Shown piece after piece: positions 5,796 to 10,673 of a stretch of 11,632 nt of DNA. The stretch's first letter is position 1, and each line of letters opens with the position of its first letter. This stretch comes from DALYDP01 sp964348685. GTDB lineage: Bacteria > Patescibacteriota > Gracilibacteria > Peribacterales > Peribacteraceae. The notes beneath the pieces were generated by a model that was not told where the DNA came from, did no database searches, and saw only the letters and a program-made list of their open reading frames with translations. The position numbers were made by a program, and so were the translations under genes. The DNA is taken from assembly GCA_964348685.1 (NCBI GenBank), contig CAYGDM010000035.1:1-11632 (forward strand). The letters run 5' to 3'.

Positions 5796-6302
5796 CTATT
5801 TCCTTTGCATCCTCGCGATATTCACCAGCGACAGCACCGCGAACAACGTATTGAGCCCCACGAAGATCCAATCACTCATAAGGAAGGAAAACACCGCGAT
5901 GACGACGCTGCCGATCATGAGCGCCACCTCGCGCTTTAAAGTGCCCGTATCCATCGCGAAGCCGATGCCGAGCAATGCGAGCCCTACGACGAACAACGCC
6001 GTGCTGTAGCCTTCGAAGAGCGAAAGTGACCACAACACGAGCGCGAATCCGGTGATCGCCAAGAGCGGCGTGTCGTACGCATCGCGGATTTTTAGGAGCA
6101 TCGACACGGTCGAGATCGCGACGAAAATTTGCAGGATCAAGAAGAAGACCGGGCCTCCCGCCAGGTACCCGAGGAGCGCGTACGCGAACATGCATGTGTT
6201 TCCTGCAGCGAAGAGTATGTTTTTGGTTTTCTGCGTTGGCGTCGCGACGCCGATAATAAGAAGAAGCGAACCGAGAAGTCCGATGATGAAGCGTAGATCC
6301 AT
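5796..6302 (-). CDS. Small polytopic membrane protein, 168 aa
   Basis: Integral membrane protein of unknown function. About seven hydrophobic segments are packed into 168 residues: roughly 5-21, 28-47, 51-70, 79-97, 100-117, 125-143 and 145-163, with short charged links. The opening (GLLGSLLLIIGVATPTQKTKNILFAAGN) and the three-plus-one-plus-three layout recall YgjV-like or SemiSWEET/PQ-loop proteins, but I see no motif that settles it. The ATG at 6300-6302 is preceded by GAGGTGTAGGA, which could serve as a Shine-Dalgarno sequence or hold a TAGGAT -10 box ending 6 nt before the start. It lies 31 bp after the 166-aa gene on the same strand and probably shares its transcript. It has no terminator of its own before the convergent tRNA-Ala. 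Confidence 0.82.
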   Translation of the reverse strand: MDLRFIIGLLGSLLLIIGVATPTQKTKNILFAAGNTCMFAYALLGYLAGGPVFFLILQIFVAISTVSMLLKIRDAYDTPLLAITGFALVLWSLSLFEGYSTALFVVGLALLGIGFAMDTGTLKREVALMIGSVVIAVFSFLMSDWIFVGLNTLFAVLSLVNIARMQRK

Positions 6303-6333
6303 TACGATATCCTACACCTCGTCGTCAGAAATA

Positions 6334-6834
6334 TTATTTTTTATACCTGGCCAACGCCCTGAAATGGGCGGCCATTTCATTGCACGCATCCTCGCTGGTT
6401 CCGGCATCGGTCGCGAGCACGCCATAACATTCGAATAGAACCGCACATCGTTCGAGCCCGCCTGGCTTGAGGGCTGTGGAATAGAATTGTGTCAGTGTTT
6501 CGAGCGACGGATAGGAATCCAAAAACGTCGTGAGCTGCTGTACCGTTTTTTCGTCGAGTGTCGAAAGCGGCTCGTTGCGGTACAGATACACGAGGAATCC
6601 CCTCATCGCCTGAAGTTTTTCTGCACACAGCTTCGCCGCATTCGCGTGCTCGACCGTGATGCCCTTGTTCAATGCGAAGCTCGTCATCCACTGCATCGTT
6701 TCGATACCGTACGCGATGTTCGCCGCCACGCCGCTGCGCGCTGGATCATCACGCGCTTCGGCGACCATCTCCACGAGGTCGGGGTCTTTGTGCTGCGCCC
6801 ACGCCAACGGATCTCTGTTGAAGTAACTACTCAT
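6334..6834 (-). CDS. Hypothetical protein, about 166 aa
   Basis: I do not recognise this protein. It appears soluble and mainly helical, without signal peptide or membrane segment, and has three cysteines besides hydrophobic heptad-like runs (for example AAKLCAEKLQAMRGFLVYLY at about 68-87). The ATG at 6832-6834 (MSSYFNRDP) is the most natural start. A GTG at 6847-6849, five codons upstream with an AAGGGG about 5 nt before it, is an alternative. The ATG overlaps the stop codon of a possible 28-aa leader ORF in the arrangement ATGAGTAG, which suggests translational coupling. The following gene on this strand is the membrane protein, 31 bp away, so the two are probably one operon. Confidence 0.72.
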   Translation of the reverse strand: MSSYFNRDPLAWAQHKDPDLVEMVAEARDDPARSGVAANIAYGIETMQWMTSFALNKGITVEHANAAKLCAEKLQAMRGFLVYLYRNEPLSTLDEKTVQQLTTFLDSYPSLETLTQFYSTALKPGGLERCAVLFECYGVLATDAGTSEDACNEMAAHFRALARYKK

Positions 6835-6913
6835 AGATGATGGTGACACACATTCCCCTTCCCACTCGCTTCTGTAAAGACCGACCGTAAGAAATACCGA
6901 CTACGGGCGTCAT
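6827..6913 (-). CDS. Possible 28-aa leader peptide
   Basis: A short reading frame (MTPVVGISYG at its start) has the best Shine-Dalgarno sequence in the window: AGGAGG at 6923-6928, 9 nt before its ATG. Its TAG stop (6827-6829) overlaps the start codon of the 166-aa gene by the shared sequence ATGAGTAG. The Shine-Dalgarno sequence lies in the loop of a 7-bp inverted repeat. The peptide is basic (Arg and Lys rich in the middle) and resembles nothing I know. It may be a coupling or sensing leader rather than a functional protein; it could be chance. Confidence 0.4.
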   Translation of the reverse strand: MTPVVGISYGRSLQKRVGRGMCVTIIYE

Positions 6914-6914
6914 A

Positions 6915-6939
6915 GTGGCATTCCTCCTCATCATGCCAC
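6915..6939 (-). promoter_or_regulatory. Inverted repeat enclosing a perfect Shine-Dalgarno sequence
   Basis: GTGGCAT (6915-6921) and ATGCCAC (6933-6939) are perfect 7-bp arms around an 11-nt loop. On the minus strand the loop carries AGGAGG. In RNA this hairpin would present or shield the ribosome-binding site of the 28-aa leader. Confidence 0.5.
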
Positions 6940-6977
6940 GCGCGAAGAAACAGCCAACGAAGCGTCCTCTTTTCCGG

Positions 6978-6991
6978 ATATTTGCAAATAT
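6978..6991. promoter_or_regulatory. 14-bp palindrome at the VanW-gene promoter (possible operator)
   Basis: ATATTTGCAAATAT is a perfect palindrome covering the -35 box (TTTGCA) of the VanW-family gene. It lies in the divergent region between that gene and the minus-strand group, so one regulator could act on both. Confidence 0.45.
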
Positions 6992-7009
6992 TAAGAAATA
7001 TGCTATAAT
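6981..7009 (+). promoter_or_regulatory. Promoter of the VanW-family gene
   Basis: TTTGCA (6981-6986), a 17-nt spacer, then TATAAT (7004-7009), preceded by TGC to give an extended -10. The hexamer ends 7 nt before the ATG, implying a leaderless transcript. Confidence 0.75.
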
Positions 7010-7016
7010 AAACGCG

Positions 7017-8360
7017 ATGACACACACAAAAATACTCGCGGTTCTCGGTATCGTCGGCACGCTCGGTTCGGGCGGAGCCTTCTTCGCTCATGCCAGCGCG
7101 AAAGCGAGCATCGCGGATAAGCCGGTACTCGTGCAGCACGACTCGCTGACGCGCACGGCCGAGCGCTTGCAGGTGCGCATAGAACGCCGCTTCAACCAGA
7201 GCCCCACCCTCTCCGCACTCCGCGACGCGCTTGAAGTTCGCCGCGCGATGTTCACGCGCACCATCACCATTGCATTCCAGGATGAAACAACCGGCGCCGA
7301 CGTGTCGCAATGGAGTGTCTCCCTGAGCCGCTACCCCGAGTGGATGGCGTTCTCGTTACAGGGATCAACACCGCGCTTCACGATCGACGAACGCGCCATC
7401 GCCGCCCACATCGCGACGACCGCACCGGACGGACTCAGCACGCCGTCGTTCGCGACGGTGACCGAAACGAAAGCCGAAGGTAAAATCGTCCGCGCGACGA
7501 TCGACGGCTCCGTCGCCGATGGCCAAATCTACAAGAACAGCGACGTCGCGAACGCGATCGTCGATGCATTCAAGCGCAACGAACAACTCGCGATCGTCTC
7601 CGTGCAAGACGTGCGCGGCGCCGTGCTGTACGACGACGGCACCCAGACGTTCGTGCTCCATGAGCTTGGCGTCGGCCGCTCCGAATTCGCGTCGTCTCCG
7701 TGGGGCCGCAAGCAGAACGTCCGCAAGGCGATGAACGAAAAAGCAAACGGCGTCGTAATCCCGCAGGGCTCGGTCTTCTCGTACAACGACACCCTCGGTG
7801 GTCCCATCACCTACAGCCGCGGTTGGTACGACTCGCTCATCATCGTGAACGGAAAAGACCTCGAGCCCGCCCCGGGCGGCGGCATCTGCCAGAGCGCCAC
7901 GACGGTCTACCGCGCCGCGATGGCAGCCGGACTCCCGATCGTGAAGCGCAAGAGTCACAGCCTGTACGTGACGTACTACAAGCAGTACGGCGTGGGCATG
8001 GACGCGACGGTCTTCCCCGGCAAGCAGGACATGACGTTCGAGAACGACACGCAGGGCCCGCTCGTGCTGCTCGGCATGACGGACGCCGCCGACAACGCCT
8101 ACTCGACCATCTACGGCATCGACGACGGCCGCCAGGTCGCCCTCGACGGCCCATACTTCGGCTACACGCATACGGAACCGGTCCTGGGCAGGAAGCTCAC
8201 GAGCCGTGAGGTTGCGTGGGTGCAGCGCGTGATCATGCCCGACGGCACGGTGCGCGAGCAGCTCCAGGTGGCGCAGTACTCGGGCCTCCCCAAGTCCGTC
8301 GCGCTCGAATTCACGCCCCAGATGCACGGCGCCGCGGATCTCGTGGCGGACGTGCGCTAA
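7017..8360 (+). CDS. VanW-family exported protein
   Basis: Predicted secreted or surface-anchored cell-envelope protein of 447 aa. Residues 1-28 form a signal peptide ending in AxA-type HASA; the hydrophobic core could instead stay as an anchor. Residues about 50-210 resemble the putative peptidoglycan-binding domain that precedes VanW domains (PF12229-like, with FTIDERAIAAHI). The VanW domain runs from about 219 to 355: a run ending in VVIPQGSVFSYNDTLGG, then PGGGICQSATTVYRAA with the conserved cysteine at 291, then the SHSLYVTYY and GMDATVFPG segments. The tail (about 380-447) is unassigned. Biochemical function of VanW is not established; it is named from vancomycin-resistance clusters, and no other such gene is seen here. 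The ATG at 7017 is 7 nt after TATAAT. It is monocistronic, with a terminator after the stop. Confidence 0.93.
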   Translation: MTHTKILAVLGIVGTLGSGGAFFAHASAKASIADKPVLVQHDSLTRTAERLQVRIERRFNQSPTLSALRDALEVRRAMFTRTITIAFQDETTGADVSQWSVSLSRYPEWMAFSLQGSTPRFTIDERAIAAHIATTAPDGLSTPSFATVTETKAEGKIVRATIDGSVADGQIYKNSDVANAIVDAFKRNEQLAIVSVQDVRGAVLYDDGTQTFVLHELGVGRSEFASSPWGRKQNVRKAMNEKANGVVIPQGSVFSYNDTLGGPITYSRGWYDSLIIVNGKDLEPAPGGGICQSATTVYRAAMAAGLPIVKRKSHSLYVTYYKQYGVGMDATVFPGKQDMTFENDTQGPLVLLGMTDAADNAYSTIYGIDDGRQVALDGPYFGYTHTEPVLGRKLTSREVAWVQRVIMPDGTVREQLQVAQYSGLPKSVALEFTPQMHGAADLVADVR

Positions 8361-8378
8361 CTTCTTTGAATCAAGAAG
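8361..8378 (+). other. Hairpin directly after the VanW-gene stop codon
   Basis: CTTCTT-tgaatc-AAGAAG is a 6-bp stem starting at the base after the TAA and abutting the terminator hairpin, giving two stacked hairpins at the mRNA 3' end. Confidence 0.5.
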
Positions 8379-8400
8379 AGCCCTAGAAATAGGGCTTTTT
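8379..8400 (+). terminator. Intrinsic terminator of the VanW-family gene
   Basis: AGCCCTA-GAAA-TAGGGCT followed by a T run: 7-bp perfect stem, GNRA-type loop. Confidence 0.96.
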
Positions 8401-8406
8401 CATGCA

Positions 8407-8434
8407 TTGCCACATTCAATTTCTATGCTACGGT
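8407..8434 (+). promoter_or_regulatory. Probable promoter of the 148-aa gene
   Basis: TTGCCA (8407-8412) with TACGGT (8429-8434) at 16-nt spacing, or alternatively a TATGCT box at 8424-8429 without a good -35. Either gives a leader of about 45-50 nt that includes the small hairpin CCGA-TTG-TCGG (8448-8458). Which box is used is uncertain. Confidence 0.4.
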
Positions 8435-8486
8435 AGTACCAGCATTCCGATTGTCGGAGTGCATGGTTTCACCACGGAGAAGAACC

Positions 8487-8933
8487 ATGTTGGAAAAGTT
8501 GATCGTTGTCAGAAACGGAATGATCGGAAACGTGAAAGCGTTCGAGTATGCGCGGAAGTGCCTCACAACGGAGAAGATCGAGGCTCCATTGCGCATGATC
8601 GCGTCGCAGGAAGAACATGCGCAAGTTTTCGCACAAAACCTAGCGAAAAGTTTGCCCGTGCAGTCTCTGCAATACGACGACCTGTTGCGCACCGACGCAC
8701 ACGGAACGAAAAACAAGAGCCAATTGCTCGATCTTGCCGGCCTCGAGCAGCTCGTGGATGGCCACGCGAACGACGTCAAAACGCTTCTGCTCGTGGCGCA
8801 TCGTGAGATCGTGAAGGCATTTCCTCCTCATTTTCAAAGCTGGAAGTTCCGTAAAAACGTCGCCGAAGCGGATCATGACGAAGGCTGCGGCGTGATCATC
8901 TATCTCGCCGATCGCACGTCGTACCGCTTCTAG
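8487..8933 (+). CDS. Histidine-phosphatase-like protein with altered catalytic motif, 148 aa
   Basis: Probably a small cytosolic member or relative of the histidine phosphatase (phosphoglycerate mutase/SixA) fold. The opening KLIVVRNGM matches the strand and motif normally reading V-R-H-G, but the nucleophilic histidine is asparagine (N10). The middle segment MIASQEEHAQVFAQNLAKSL fits the usual S-S-P-x-x-R-A-x-Q-T-A-x-x-L helix, with His44 in place of the arginine. LLLVAHREIVKAF near residues 101-113 fits the strand carrying the second catalytic histidine (H105 kept). Classical phosphatase activity is therefore doubtful. The ATG at 8487 has GGAG 7 nt upstream. A perfect terminator follows. 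A similar protein lies at 9611-10048. The assignment comes from motif reading and is moderate. Confidence 0.7.
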   Translation: MLEKLIVVRNGMIGNVKAFEYARKCLTTEKIEAPLRMIASQEEHAQVFAQNLAKSLPVQSLQYDDLLRTDAHGTKNKSQLLDLAGLEQLVDGHANDVKTLLLVAHREIVKAFPPHFQSWKFRKNVAEADHDEGCGVIIYLADRTSYRF

Positions 8934-8962
8934 CTCCAACGGGGTCGTGTCGAAACCATCTT

Positions 8963-8993
8963 CCGCAGCGCCCACCGGCGCTGCGGTCTTTTT
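8963..8993 (+). terminator. Strong intrinsic terminator after the 148-aa gene
   Basis: CCGCAGCGCC-cacc-GGCGCTGCGG, a perfect 10-bp stem, followed by TCTTTTT. It separates the 148-aa gene from the RNA candidates downstream. Confidence 0.96.
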
Positions 8994-9012
8994 GATGTAC
9001 GAAGACAAAAAC

Positions 9013-9018
9013 TTGACA
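9013..9018 (+). promoter_or_regulatory. Consensus -35 box before the first RNA candidate
   Basis: TTGACA lies at the right distance to place a transcript start near 9048, just before the first helix of the RNA candidate. The expected -10 position (about 9036-9041) reads AAAAGT, a poor match, so the promoter is uncertain. Confidence 0.35.
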
Positions 9019-9047
9019 TACGCGATGGAAAGAAGAAAAGTGTTCTT

Positions 9048-9261
9048 AGTTCCTTCAGCGTACGTCTTCAGAGCTGCTGCATGAGCTCTGCCAAGACACA
9101 ATGCTCGGCAGTAACGGAGATACCCATTTCTGGGAAGTCGTGGAGCCTTTGAGCTTCATTCGCTTCTGCGCATGTGCGCAGTGTCGCCCGAATAAACCAA
9201 GCTAGGAACGCTGAAGCGTGACTGACCCGGATGCGCCCTCGTGGTGCCTCCGGGTTTTTTT
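9048..9261 (+). ncRNA. Structured RNA candidate 1, multibranched, terminator-ended
   Basis: No convincing protein is encoded here, but extensive complementarity is visible. P1 is CTTCAGCGT (9053-9061) with ACGCTGAAG (9208-9216), a 9-bp helix enclosing everything. P2 is GTCTT-CAGAGCT (9064-9075) with AGCTCTG-cc-AAGAC (9084-9097). P3 is CCCA-TTTC-TGGG (9123-9134). P4 is a long arm from 9152 to 9203 with nested pairs AGCTT/AAGCT, ATTCG/CGAAT and CTGCGC/GCGCAG. An intrinsic terminator follows. I looked for RNase P, tmRNA, SRP and 6S signatures and found none. The 5' end is set only by the -35 box spacing. Confidence 0.55.
9225..9261 (+). terminator. Intrinsic terminator of RNA candidate 1
   Basis: ACCCGGA (9225-9231) pairs with TCCGGGT (9249-9255), extended inward by GCGCC/GGTGC, followed by seven T in all. 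Confidence 0.93.
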
Positions 9262-9288
9262 GGCGTCATTTTGCGCTATGGACAGTAT

Positions 9289-9316
9289 TTGACTGACGGC
9301 ACGAACATCGTACGAT
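9289..9316 (+). promoter_or_regulatory. Promoter of RNA candidate 2
   Basis: TTGACT (9289-9294), a 16-nt spacer, TACGAT (9311-9316). The predicted transcription start, about 9323, coincides with the first base of the closing helix of the RNA. Confidence 0.7.
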
Positions 9317-9321
9317 GTTCG
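9302..9321. promoter_or_regulatory. Perfect 20-bp palindrome over the -10 box
   Basis: CGAACATCGTACGATGTTCG is fully self-complementary and covers the spacer end, the -10 box and the bases up to the predicted start. It is a strong candidate operator. The half-sites (CGAAC/GTTCG) resemble those of Gram-positive LexA boxes, but the spacing between them is 10 rather than 4. Confidence 0.7.
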
Positions 9322-9322
9322 C

Positions 9323-9509
9323 AGATCCTTTGGTTCGTGCAGGCCCGGACGGCCCGCAAGCACGACACTCCTCCGCGCACCCGTGTAACTCCGCGGGAAA
9401 CGCTTTGATGCTTGATGGCATCAACGGAGAGTGCACTTCACCCCACTGTTCATGTGCGGTGCCAAAACGATCTGAGCCTGGAGTGTTCGCAAACATTCCA
9501 GGCTTTTTT
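9323..9509 (+). ncRNA. Structured RNA candidate 2, multibranched, terminator-ended
   Basis: A closing helix pairs AGATCcTTTGG (9323-9333) with CCAAAAcGATCT (9462-9473), with one mismatch and one bulge. It starts at the predicted +1 and ends one base before the terminator stem. Inside are TCGTGC/GCACGA (9335-9340, 9360-9365) around a GGCC/GGCC stem, and CTCCG/CGGAG (9389-9393, 9425-9429) enclosing TTGATGC-ttgatg-GCATCAA (9405-9424). A frame open across the region (9315-9551) runs through the terminator and looks non-coding. I do not recognise the RNA class. Length and isolated promoter fit a regulatory RNA of about 187 nt. Confidence 0.6.
9475..9509 (+). terminator. Very strong intrinsic terminator of RNA candidate 2
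   Basis: AGCCTGGAGTGTT (9475-9487) pairs with AACATTCCAGGCT (9492-9504) over 13 bp with one G-T, loop CGCA, then a run of T. Confidence 0.97.
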
Positions 9510-9558
9510 AGAGCGTCCACGCATTGCGTAGGTCGATTGCGGGTGCTGTAATGATCGG

Positions 9559-9579
9559 CCGGTTCGACGTTCGAACCGG
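9559..9579. promoter_or_regulatory. Inverted repeat upstream of the 145-aa gene (possible operator)
   Basis: CCGGTTCGA-cgt-TCGAACCGG, 9-bp perfect arms, lies over the -35 region of the 145-aa gene promoter. No T-tract follows, so it is unlikely to be a terminator. Confidence 0.55.
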
Positions 9580-9590
9580 AGGACACACGT

Positions 9591-9596
9591 TAGAAT
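9591..9596 (+). promoter_or_regulatory. -10 box of the 145-aa gene
   Basis: TAGAAT lies 14 nt before the GTG start, leaving a leader of about 8 nt. The -35 position falls within the 9559-9579 inverted repeat and does not match consensus. Confidence 0.5.
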
Positions 9597-9610
9597 GAAA
9601 GGATTATCAC

Positions 9611-10048
9611 GTGAAGTATTTGTTCATTGCAACGCCCGGAGACACGCAGAAAGGCGCACCGAAACAGCAAATGTCGCGGCTGCTGAAAAGAGTCCGCGAA
9701 CTCGGTTGTGCGAGTACGCTGATTCTCACCGGTACGTCCGATCATGAAAAACAGTGCGGCGCCGCGTTGGGAGAACTTCTCTCGGCATCGGCCGAACCGA
9801 CCGACGCATTGACCGCACGTTCCCTGGACCTCGGGGTCATCACGATGCTGCTGCGTTCGAATGGCGAACGCGCCGACGTGATCGTCATCATCGCCCACTG
9901 CTTCGTCGCCGAGTACTACCCGCCTATCTACGGCAAGGAATTCCTCGGGGGAAAGGCTCTGAGAGGCAAAGAAAGAATGGTGAACGGCCAAGCGCTGCTC
10001 ATCTCGAACGAGGCACCGTCAGTCGAGTGGATCTGCACCGACCACTAG
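9611..10048 (+). CDS. Histidine-phosphatase-like protein with altered catalytic motif, 145 aa
   Basis: Small cytosolic protein that seems to be a diverged paralogue of the 148-aa protein at 8487-8933. KYLFIATPGDT stands where the family has strand plus R-H-G-E-T; here the Arg-His pair is Thr-Pro (T8-P9). The helix segment ILTGTSDHEKQCGAALGELL fits the S-S-P-x-x-R-A-x-Q-T-A segment, with His45 at the same position as His44 of the neighbour. VIVIIAHCFVAEYYPP carries the second histidine (H96). Both proteins share PP a few residues after it. Loss of the nucleophile makes phosphatase activity unlikely, so a binding or scaffold role, or a different chemistry, is possible. The GTG at 9611 has AAAGGA about 7 nt upstream and suits the conserved first strand. 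A terminator follows. Superfamily assignment is inferred from motif layout. Confidence 0.68.
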   Translation: MKYLFIATPGDTQKGAPKQQMSRLLKRVRELGCASTLILTGTSDHEKQCGAALGELLSASAEPTDALTARSLDLGVITMLLRSNGERADVIVIIAHCFVAEYYPPIYGKEFLGGKALRGKERMVNGQALLISNEAPSVEWICTDH

Positions 10049-10067
10049 GACGCCACGTTCCCTACCA

Positions 10068-10093
10068 CCCGCGACGCGAGTCGCGGGGGTTTT
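10068..10093 (+). terminator. Intrinsic terminator after the 145-aa gene
   Basis: CCCGCGAC-gcga-GTCGCGGG, perfect 8-bp stem, then GGTTTT. It directly precedes, and its T run almost touches, the -10 box of the next gene. Confidence 0.88.
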
Positions 10094-10096
10094 CTC

Positions 10097-10102
10097 TATA
10101 CT
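10097..10102 (+). promoter_or_regulatory. -10 box of the P-loop kinase gene
   Basis: TATACT ends 6 nt before the ATG at 10109, implying a leaderless transcript. Its -35 position lies inside the terminator stem of the preceding gene and does not match consensus. Confidence 0.6.
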
Positions 10103-10108
10103 GCATCC

Positions 10109-10603
10109 ATGCAGCAGGTCATCGTCATCACCGGCCCTTGCGGAGCAGGCAAAACGACGGTCGCGGAGATCGTGGCGAAGAAACTGGGGGCGGCACTCCT
10201 GAAAGCCGATGACGTGACCGAAGAATTGTTTCCGGGATTGAAAACCATCTACAAGCATCCCGAGAAAATGCAGGAGCTCAAAGACGAAGTTATTCGTCGC
10301 GCGAAGGATCTTCACGACGCAGGCACAACCGTCGTCATCGATTTCGTCGTGCTCGGCGAATACATCAACGTCTTCAAAGAAACCTTCGGCGACGATCTCG
10401 TGTTCCGCGCGCTCCTTCCTCGCATGGAGATGGCCATCGAACGGGATGCCGCGCGCGCGTCGTGGACGGTCGGAAAGAAACACATCGAAGAACTGTACGG
10501 TTTTTTCCATCGAGACGAACCGTTGATCGGAAAAGAAAACATCATCGATAACAGCGATGAAACGGCAGAGGAGACGGCGGCGCGGATCCTTGCCGCAGTC
10601 TGA
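10109..10603 (+). CDS. P-loop kinase (AAA_33/zeta-toxin-like nucleoside or small-molecule kinase)
   Basis: Cytosolic ATP-dependent kinase of unknown substrate, 164 aa. The Walker A motif GPCGAGKTT is at residues 9-17, after the strand VIVIT. KADD (32-35) is the acidic substrate/Mg site typical of gluconokinase-, chloramphenicol phosphotransferase- and zeta-toxin-like kinases. TVVIDFVVLGEY (about 74-85) is the second strand with its aspartate. RALLPRMEMAIERDAAR (about 98-114) resembles the arginine-bearing LID region. Length fits this compact family. It lies alone after a terminator, with no small antitoxin-like gene next to it, so a toxin role has no support. The ATG at 10109 is fixed by the usual short lead to Walker A and by the -10 box 6 nt upstream. 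TGA is the stop. Confidence 0.85.
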   Translation: MQQVIVITGPCGAGKTTVAEIVAKKLGAALLKADDVTEELFPGLKTIYKHPEKMQELKDEVIRRAKDLHDAGTTVVIDFVVLGEYINVFKETFGDDLVFRALLPRMEMAIERDAARASWTVGKKHIEELYGFFHRDEPLIGKENIIDNSDETAEETAARILAAV

Positions 10604-10617
10604 TCTACGCACATAGC

Positions 10618-10647
10618 AAAAGCGCCCTATCCTTGCGGACGGGGCAC
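10618..10647 (-). terminator. Intrinsic terminator of the TPR-like gene, perhaps shared with the kinase gene
   Basis: On the minus strand GTGCCC-cg-TCC-GCAA-GGA-ta-GGGCGC is followed by TTTT: two stacked stems and a GNRA-type loop. On the plus strand the same stem sits 18 bp after the kinase stop but lacks a T run. Confidence 0.8.
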
Positions 10648-10673
10648 TCGTGATTGCCTTTCGGCGTTTTCCC

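Noticed and set aside
5082..5939. 285-codon open frame on the plus strand
   Set aside because: It reads straight through both tRNA genes and the LOX-like C terminus in another frame.
7365..8327. 320-codon antisense open frame
   Set aside because: Mirror of the VanW-family gene caused by GC codon bias; His/Arg/Val-rich composition without domains.
8640..9101. 153-codon open frame on the minus strand
   Set aside because: Antisense to the 148-aa gene and spanning its terminator; a GC-rich shadow.
9302..9321. LexA (SOS) box
   Set aside because: Half-sites resemble CGAAC/GTTCG but are 10 bp apart instead of 4.
9323..9380. SRP (4.5S) RNA
   Set aside because: CAGGCCCGGAC is reminiscent of the SRP apical domain, but the GGAA tetraloop and the AGCAG side of the internal loop are missing.
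9315..9551. 78-codon open frame on the plus strand
   Set aside because: It begins inside the -10 box and palindrome and crosses the terminator; the region is better explained as structured RNA.
9266..9586. 106-codon open frame on the minus strand
   Set aside because: It runs through the 13-bp terminator, the promoter and the 20-bp palindrome, has no ribosome site and an unprotein-like composition.
10109..10603. Zeta-type toxin of a toxin-antitoxin pair
   Set aside because: The fold is compatible, but no small antitoxin gene is adjacent and a terminator isolates it from the gene upstream.
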